64,000 nucleotides of DNA, from positions 310,001 to 374,000 of the forward strand of contig JAZKJV010010120.1 in assembly GCA_037367405.1 (NCBI GenBank). The letters are read 5' to 3'. The notes under the pieces were generated by a model. That model did not search any database and was not told where the DNA came from. It saw only the letters and a program-made list of their open reading frames with translations. The stretch is from Ottelia alismoides (lineage: Eukaryota; Streptophyta; Magnoliopsida; Alismatales; Hydrocharitaceae). Positions 57,605 through 64,000 of the stretch are shown one piece after another (the first letter of the stretch is position 1; each line of letters opens with the position of its first letter). Both the position numbers and the translations under genes were made by a program.

Positions 57605-59653
57605 TTAGTGGTGGTGATGCTCCTCCTCTTCTTCCTCCGGGTTCTCCTCAGGTAGAGTCTCGGAGGTTCCTTCCTTCTGCGCCCGTGCCCGATCAGGTAT
57701 GGTCACGTTCCTTCCGCTCCTGAGGGACATATGATTCACATTATCGTACGAAAGGATCTCATGTTCAGATAAATAATTATCTGAATAATATACCTGATCT
57801 CGAGGTCGGTTCTGGCCCTGGTGTACGCTGTTCGGGTTGGCCTGAACCTGTGCGGGAATTGGGGTCCTTGGCGCCATTTGTTGGTCCTGGTTACGAGAGA
57901 CCCGATTGATGTCGGTCCTCATGTCCAGGTAGTCATTCTGCATCTGTTGGACCCTATCAGACAGGGTCTGGATCGCCAAGGTGAGGGACTCCAATTCGGT
58001 GGGCTGGGCTTGCTGCTTTGTTGATGTCGTCCTGTATTGGCCCTGCTGGCCGTGCCGATACTGCTGCTGATGGGACGGTGCTGGCCCCTGCTGGTAGGTG
58101 CGCTGTTGCGGCTACCCCTGTTCTGGACTGGACTGGAAGCGCGGTATGGCAACGGACCTGGTGTCTTGGTAGACTGGGGATGGGCGGTGCTGCTGATCCT
58201 TCCCCATTTCGATCTGTCGAACTACCGGGTCACGGCTATACCAAAGCCCGTTGATCTCGTATACTGGCGGAGGCTCCTCGTATTCCGTCTCCACTTGTGG
58301 GGGTGCATGATGGTTCTGCTGGGTATAATTCTGATCCCAGCAGCTCTGAAACCCCGGTGCATGTTCCTGTACAAGATGGACTCGAAGTACAGGTACAGGT
58401 GGTGCGGAAGGGGTAGGTAGCTTGATCTTAGCTACCTTTTCAGAGAGTTCCTCCACTTTCTTTGGAAGGCTCGAAAGAGACTCCATCTCCACGACTCTCT
58501 TGTGGATCCGCTCGACCATGGTAAGCTTGTCAGCAATCATCCCCATGCTGGGAATGAGGTCTTCAGTCAGATCTGCTACAGTCCTTCGCGTTGTCTCATT
58601 GGATAAGATTGAGGGAGACAACTGATAGGCCCTTGTGGCCTGTGACCTGCCGGTTTCTGCCATATGCTCTAGGATCTTCCATACAGCATTCTCGTTCTTG
58701 TTTAGATAGCTTCCTCCACAGGCGGCGCTGACTAACCCCTGCATTTCTGGGGTTAGACCACAGAACAAGGTCTGGACTAAGATCGCCTTCGAAATGACGT
58801 GGCATGGGCATTTCTGCACTAAGTCATTGAACCTGTCCCAAGCTTCATGGAAAGGTTCACTGGGTCCTTGGGCGAAGCTGGCGATCTTCGTTCTCATCTG
58901 ATTAGTCCTACTGAGAGGGTAGAACTTCTTCAAGAAAAGATCCTTGAACTGCATCCAGGTAGTACATACCACCCCTAAGTTCTTCAGCCAATGAGCAGCC
59001 TTATTTCCTAAGGCGAACGGGGTGGCCTTCAGCCGGATATAATCTTGGCCAACATTGGGATGGCTAAGATTGTTGCACACTAGTTCGAAGTCACGGAGGA
59101 AGGTGTATGGCTCTTCACTGAGGTTTCCGTTGAACTTCGGAAGCAGACTAAGGAAGTGGGGCTTCAGCTCGAATGCCTGGTCGGGCACTGCAGGTGCTAA
59201 CCAATTTTGGATCTCGTTCTCCGCCGGGTTGTAGGTATCGACGATTGGTCGGTCGATCCCTCCAGCTACTATGATCTGTCCCATCCGCACCGTGAGATCT
59301 GCATTCTTCTGTTCGGCTTCGGCGAGGCGTCTAAGAATCTGTCGCATCTGGTCCTCATCTGGTGGCATCCTTGGCGGCATCTCGCCCTCTAGTTCTGGGA
59401 ATTGGGAAATAAGATCGGTGTTAGAGGGCAAATCAAGGAAGGGATTACCGAGGTGATGGTCTTCCTCGGCAATCTCGGAGGAGATAAAAGGGTTGGTTTG
59501 AGAGTAACCACCCTGAGCATGAGGGAACCAGGACTCAAGAGGGTCATGAGTCCTGGGTGGTCCAAGGTGCGCTCAGACCGATAAAGATGAGTTACTCGGG
59601 GGACTCATAGAGAGATCAGTGAATAACGCGTCGAGATCTCCCCAGTCACTCAT
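57605..59653 (-). pseudogene. D: gag with in-frame stops
   Basis: Start at the ATG at 59653 (ATCAAGATGAGTGAC; protein begins MSDWGDLDALFTDLSMSPPS). Stops in the same frame: TGA 59573-59575, TAG 58112-58114, TAA 57605-57607; the frame then continues into protease. Gag domain: HFLSLLPKFNGNLSEEPY, AAHWLKNLG, FHEAWDRFNDLVQKCPCH, LFCGLTPEMQGLVSAACGGS. A coiled-coil-like segment (58590-58420) and a Gln-rich region follow. Like B, no CCHC knuckle is seen. Confidence 0.88.
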
Positions 59654-61033
59654 CTTGATGAAGCGAGAAGAAGATAGGATTTACTCCTACCTGAAGAAGC
59701 AAAAAGATCAATCCAAGACCCTGGGTTCACACTCAACACAGTGAAGGACTCGAAGTTGAGTCCAATTAATCTTGTAGTTTTTAAGTGTGATTTTCAAGCA
59801 AGGATAGCAAGGATTACGCGGCCTAAAGGGAAGTCGGCTCAGAGCCGGATGCGTCTTCCCTGTTTATCCTGTCGCCTAAGATACCTCCGCTCCTTCCTTT
59901 CTTCGCTCCTATCCCAAGCCGATGGATTCAGTGACCACGCCCCTATCTACCTGCAAGCAGGCGGAGGCTGACAAGGCCGGAACTTCACCCCGGGGGGTTA
60001 CTGGCAGCTTGTCGCAGAGTACCGCAATTTCGCCCCTATCTACCTGAGACAGGCGGAGGCTACTTGGTACTAGTCAAAGAATCTTAAATTATTCGGCTTG
60101 TGATATTTGCTAGGATCAGTTAGAATGTGATATGGAAGATGGGGATTTGGGCTCTACCTTAATGTGTTCACACACACTCAAGTACCCTCACTCAGCCTGA
60201 ATACAAGGTCGGGGATTAATCTCCCGCAAACAATTTTCAGATTTTATTCCTTTTTTTTGGTCAATACTGTTTAGCAGTCCTAGTTTTAAAGTTAGGTTAT
60301 CACTTATTAAGTCCACCACAAAGCACGCCTATCAGACAGTCCCAGTTTCCTATTTAATTTAAATGAGAAAATCAGAGGGGGAAATCGAAAAAGCCGATGC
60401 ACGAAAAATCGATGATGGTATGCTGAGTGAAGAATACTTACAGTGATCCCTTCGCTTTTTATGCAGGATGCAATACAGAATTGAAAGCTTTTTACTCTAC
60501 ATGCAAATGCAAGCGATGAAAGCCGCTCCTAGACAGGCAGTTCTATTAGCGTGAAGAACAGTTTATTTTGACTAAGTACTGCGGTCTAGGTGCATCTATT
60601 AAGTGTTTTGTGTGGTCCTATTGATTACGAGTACAAGCAATTCCTAGATTGGCTCGGGGAGCCGCTAGTGCAAGCTAAGTTACAATTCACCCACACAGCA
60701 CACGGGACACAGTTCCACTATCTTTACATACGCGAGATCCCAAACGGGAACCGCTGGAAATGATGCGAAAAAGAAAAAGAAATAAAATGAAATAAAATGT
60801 AATTACAAAGCCTCTCTTTCACTCAACAAAAATTTAAATGCTAAGTCCTCGAAGCGTCGCTGACTCCTCGCGGTCCTCGCACAAAAAATAAATGGAGGTC
60901 AGAGAGTTACACAAAAATAAAATAATGCAAAAATAAAGGAGAGAAAATAATTACAAGAAAATCGGGGGTCAGACTACCTGGGGAAGGAAAATCAAACACT
61001 AAAAAATTCGCTAAAATTTAACCTAAGCCGTGC
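59654..61033 (-). other. D: 5' leader between PBS and gag
   Basis: 1.38 kb with no convincing ORF. It has a duplicated GC-rich segment (CGCCCCTATCTACCTG...CAGGCGGAGGCT at 59938-59969 and 60027-60061). It shares CCTGAATACAAG, TTTTTGGTCAA...TTTAGCAGTCC and GCGTGAAGAAC blocks with the A/B leaders. Confidence 0.7.
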
Positions 61034-61052
61034 CTCCCCAGCAACGGCGCCA
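61034..61052 (-). promoter_or_regulatory. D: primer binding site (tRNA-Asp)
   Basis: Sense TGGCGCCGTTGCTGGGGAG, three bases from the LTR end; the best tRNA-Asp match of the three primer sites in the window. Confidence 0.9.
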
Positions 61053-62771
61053 TTTTGATAACCGTCCTGCACCCTTTGTTAATTCGGTCAAATTAATGTC
61101 CAAATTAATGTTAATAATTCGTTGCGGTCGGATACGAGAGGCTAGTCAAAAACCACTTATCGATTAATGTTAAGTGATGATTTTTTTTACTTGGTTGAGT
61201 CCAAGGTCGATCTCAGGGAGGCATCTGTCTCCTTAGGTGAATTTAAGCAAGTGTCCAAGTGTTGATTTTCGAGGAGTAATTTTTTTCTTTTTTTTTAAAT
61301 TTCTATGCAGACTTATGCAGACAATGTAGGCCAATTTAACATTTCAATTTAATTGATATATCAAATGAAATCCAAAAATTATGAAAATTGGCCAGTTGAT
61401 TAATGAGAATGAAAATGACCTACCCTATTTTTTTTGGATTTTTCAGACACTAAATAAATTTACAGTGAATTAAATAAACAGTCAGAGTGATTTTCAAGAT
61501 TTAATTTTTAATAAATATCAAACCACAATTTTTTCACGAACTAAAATTATCCTAGGTGGCTCTAATGATAAGGGACCTAGGAAAATTAACAGATCTTAAT
61601 TTCACTGTGAAATGAATTAATTAAAATTAATTTAAGAAAATCACTTAACAATTTAAAGGCCTCGATATGCGTGCAAATGCCATGAAATTTTTATGGTATG
61701 CTAAGAATAATGTCCTTAAGCTACTGTGAATTTTTGATGATTTTTGGAAGCTCGGAGAATTAGCTACAAATTAAAAGGTGCCACTGAGCAAAATATGTCA
61801 AAATTTCACCAATTAATTCATTAATAATTCAACTGAAACTACTAAAATAAGACAAGTGGACCAATAGACAGAGGACAAAATTCCCAACAAAATGCAATTT
61901 TTAGATTTGCAAAATGATGTAAAATTCAATCTAGGGATGCGTGCAAACACGGGGTGTAAATGCAATACATGAAATTAAAAATACAAGAAGCAAATATGCA
62001 GACAGGGACTAAAGTGCAATTACCTATAATACGGGGGACTCTTGTGCAAAATCTCCACAATGCACGTGCTCCTCACGTGGGGTTTGCTTCACAGGGACCT
62101 CTTTGCAAATATGGAATGCTCCAGGAGCCTCTGTGTAATTTACCCAGGCCGCACGAGCTCCTCACGTGGGCGACCTAGGCTCGGATGGCTGCGGCGGCTC
62201 GGAGCGAGGCTCGGGCGACGGTGGAGTCTGGAGTGAGGCTCGTGCGACCCGAACCTAGGCTCGGAAAGGAGGTGCGGTCCGAGGCTACGTGGCACGCTGA
62301 AGGCCCTCGGATCGAGATTGATCCAAGGGATGTCGGTGCAGACACGTGGCCTGACCTCGGGCCTTTGGTATGATGATGATCCAACGGTCTCTGGGCTCGA
62401 AGAAGACAACGACGTGGCTCGCTGAGGACCGCTGGATCAGAGGCACGATCGACGGTTGGAAGCTGCTGCGGTGAGGTGACGCGTGGCGATGTGGGGGCCG
62501 TTCGATCGATGTGATCGAACGACAGCTGCTCTTGACGATCCTCCGCCGCCTGCGGAGGAGAAGGCGGGGCTCCTGCGAAGGTGTTGTAGCTCCGCCCGTC
62601 CTTCCTCGAGGCGTTGACGCTCTCCGACTTGTCGGAGATATCCCAGAAGCTGTGCGGATGGTCGACGAAGCCTCCGGTGGCCTCAGGAGTGTCGGAGGGT
62701 GGCCTGAAGTCGAGGGCGATGAAGCTCAAGGGCGTCTCCGGCGAGCTTCCGTTCAATGAGAAGCCGGGTAC

Positions 62772-63078
62772 CTGCAAAGGTGAAAGATAGAGCCGGAGCT
62801 CGTGCGTATGTTTGTAGAGAGGTGGAGGTAATCGGCGAGGCCTAAGGGTGACGGAGGACGTCTGGAGATGGAGCTCCGGCCAAATGGCGGAGCTGGTGAT
62901 CGGAATGTTGCGAGGGGCGTCGTCGGAGGTTGTGAATGGTGTCGCGAGGATGAGAGCTTCGACGCGAAGCTCAGCGAGATGGATTGGAAGCGAGACGATG
63001 ACCGGTGGAGTCGAATAAAATAGGAGAAAACAAAAGGAAAATAAGAAGAAGATCGGAGGAGGAATGGAGGGGGTTCAC
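62772..63078 (-). other. D right LTR: candidate leader intron
   Basis: Same donor (CCCCAG|GTGAAC) and acceptor (CACCTTTGCAG|GTACC) as the left LTR, 307 nt. As this is the promoter-bearing 5' LTR, this copy is the one expected to be used. Confidence 0.5.
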
Positions 63079-63316
63079 CTGGGGATTGGGCCTCTTGCTT
63101 GAGGTCCAGGTCTTTGCTCGAGGGCCGGTGATGTCCCGAGCTCGTGCAGCTGCTCGTGGGAGTCGCTGCGGCACGGCGGAGCTGCCGTGGATCTCGCCGG
63201 AGTTGAATCCCTTCGTCGCTCGATGAATCACCTAATTGCTGTCACCAATGGGAAGATCTGAGCTCAGGGACGCTCTCTGGAGTGGCGGATGGGGGTGAAG
63301 TCGGCCGGTGGTGGCG

Positions 63317-63324
63317 TATTTATA
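63317..63324 (-). promoter_or_regulatory. D right LTR: TATA box
   Basis: Sense CCTATAAATACGCC; the 5' LTR promoter of element D. Confidence 0.75.
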
Positions 63325-64000
63325 GGTTGAAGATGGCAGCGGTGTTGGCGACGAGGCGAGGTTTATGGAGGTAGTGGGGAGTCTCTGGTGGTCGTAGTGG
63401 GGAATGAGGTAGACGGCGAGGATGAGGGAAGAGTGGGGCTCATCGTGGGAGTGTTGGCGGACGTAGATGGTGGCTGACGTGCAGCCGGAAATAGAAAGGG
63501 GGCGCCCCTCCCGCAAGGCAGGGAACGTGGGAGAGAGGGGCGCCTGGAGGTAGGAGACGAAGTCTCCACCGTTGGATCTTGTGATCCAACGGTAGTGATC
63601 GAAGCGTGGCAGGCGGGTAGGATTAGATCGGGGCGCGTAGATGATGGGTTGCGGTGGAGCCACGTGGCGAGCTGCGGGCGAAGCGCGAGCGGGCGGCCTG
63701 GATGAGGAGATGGAGCTGATCGAAGGGCTGAGACTCGCTGGAAGGAGAGACGGCTGAGATCAGAGGATCGTGGATGTGATCAAGCGGTCTTTAAAGCACC
63801 ACGTGGCGTGTTCTGGTGAGAGCGCGAACGTGCGGCGTGGATTAAGGCCTGAGATGATCTGATGGTCCAGGCTTTAGGCACGCGTGGGAAGAGCTGGGCC
63901 GTTGGATCTGGAAGAAGATCCAACGGTTGGAAGATGAGGCGAGGGGAAGCGGGCCGTGTGGCGCAACCAGAGGGCGCCACGTGGCCTGCTATGAGTGGCT

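Larger units (their letters stand above)
47905..64000 (-). mobile_element. Element D: Athila-type element nested in C (5' LTR cut by window edge)
   Basis: Minus strand: 5' LTR (64000-61056, truncated), PBS, leader, gag, protease, RT, RNase H, integrase, hairpin array, 3' noncoding region, PPT, 3' LTR (51466-47905). The two LTRs differ at about 8 positions in the first 300 bp, so D looks somewhat younger than B. Left target copy would be CCTCT (47900-47904). A separate family from A/B and C. Confidence 0.93.
61056..64000 (-). repeat. D: 5' LTR, truncated by the window
   Basis: Starts TGATAACCGT and follows the left LTR to about its position 50862; about 600 bp are missing at the right edge. 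TATA box at 63317-63324, candidate intron 62772-63078. Confidence 0.95.

Noticed and set aside
62175..62777. 200-aa minus-strand ORF inside the right LTR of D
   Set aside because: It begins at TTG on the predicted splice acceptor. The left LTR copy (49636-49358) is cut short, and there is no family similarity. GC-rich LTR sequence gives long chance ORFs.

Overview
The window is nuclear plant DNA made almost entirely of nested LTR retrotransposons of the Ty3/Gypsy order. No intact single-copy host gene is visible. The clades are plant-specific: a Tekay/Del chromovirus and four Athila-type elements with primer sites matching tRNA-Asp. This points to an angiosperm pericentromeric or other heterochromatic region. 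The species cannot be named from the sequence.

Layout, left to right. (1) Positions 1-5409 are the 3' part of a plus-strand Tekay/Del chromovirus (element T): an open pol reading frame ending in a chromodomain, then a long LTR with internal tandem repeats. (2) Positions 5410-38200 are element A, an Athila-type element on the minus strand. Its 3' LTR lies off the left edge beyond T. Its protease region is split by element B. (3) Positions 11181-29730 are element B, a complete minus-strand copy closely related to A, with 3.8 kb LTRs, PPT, PBS and a 5-bp target duplication (ATGTG). (4) Positions 38201-39671 are older sequence holding a decayed LINE reverse transcriptase and a short GC-rich ORF start. 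(5) Positions 39672-47904 are element C, a more distant minus-strand Athila-type element broken in its RT by element D. (6) Positions 47905-64000 are element D, a third minus-strand Athila family, with a complete 3' LTR and a 5' LTR cut by the window edge.

All four Athila-type copies carry gag, protease, RT, RNase H and integrase in the usual order, and all are broken by stops or frameshifts. Most stops look like C-to-T changes at CAG or CGA codons, as expected for methylated silent DNA. In D, gag to integrase is one continuous frame with six stops and one frameshift. Only T keeps an open pol in the part seen.

The most interesting signal is noncoding. Between integrase and the 3' LTR, every Athila-type copy has an array of four hairpins. 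On the sense strand, the 3' arm of most of them plus the following G-run recreates the polypurine tract that primes plus-strand synthesis at the LTR. Stem sequences change together between hairpins and families. Other repeated signals are a conserved 3' noncoding block, paired W-box/G-box palindromes in the LTRs, and a candidate leader intron in the R-U5 part of every LTR family.
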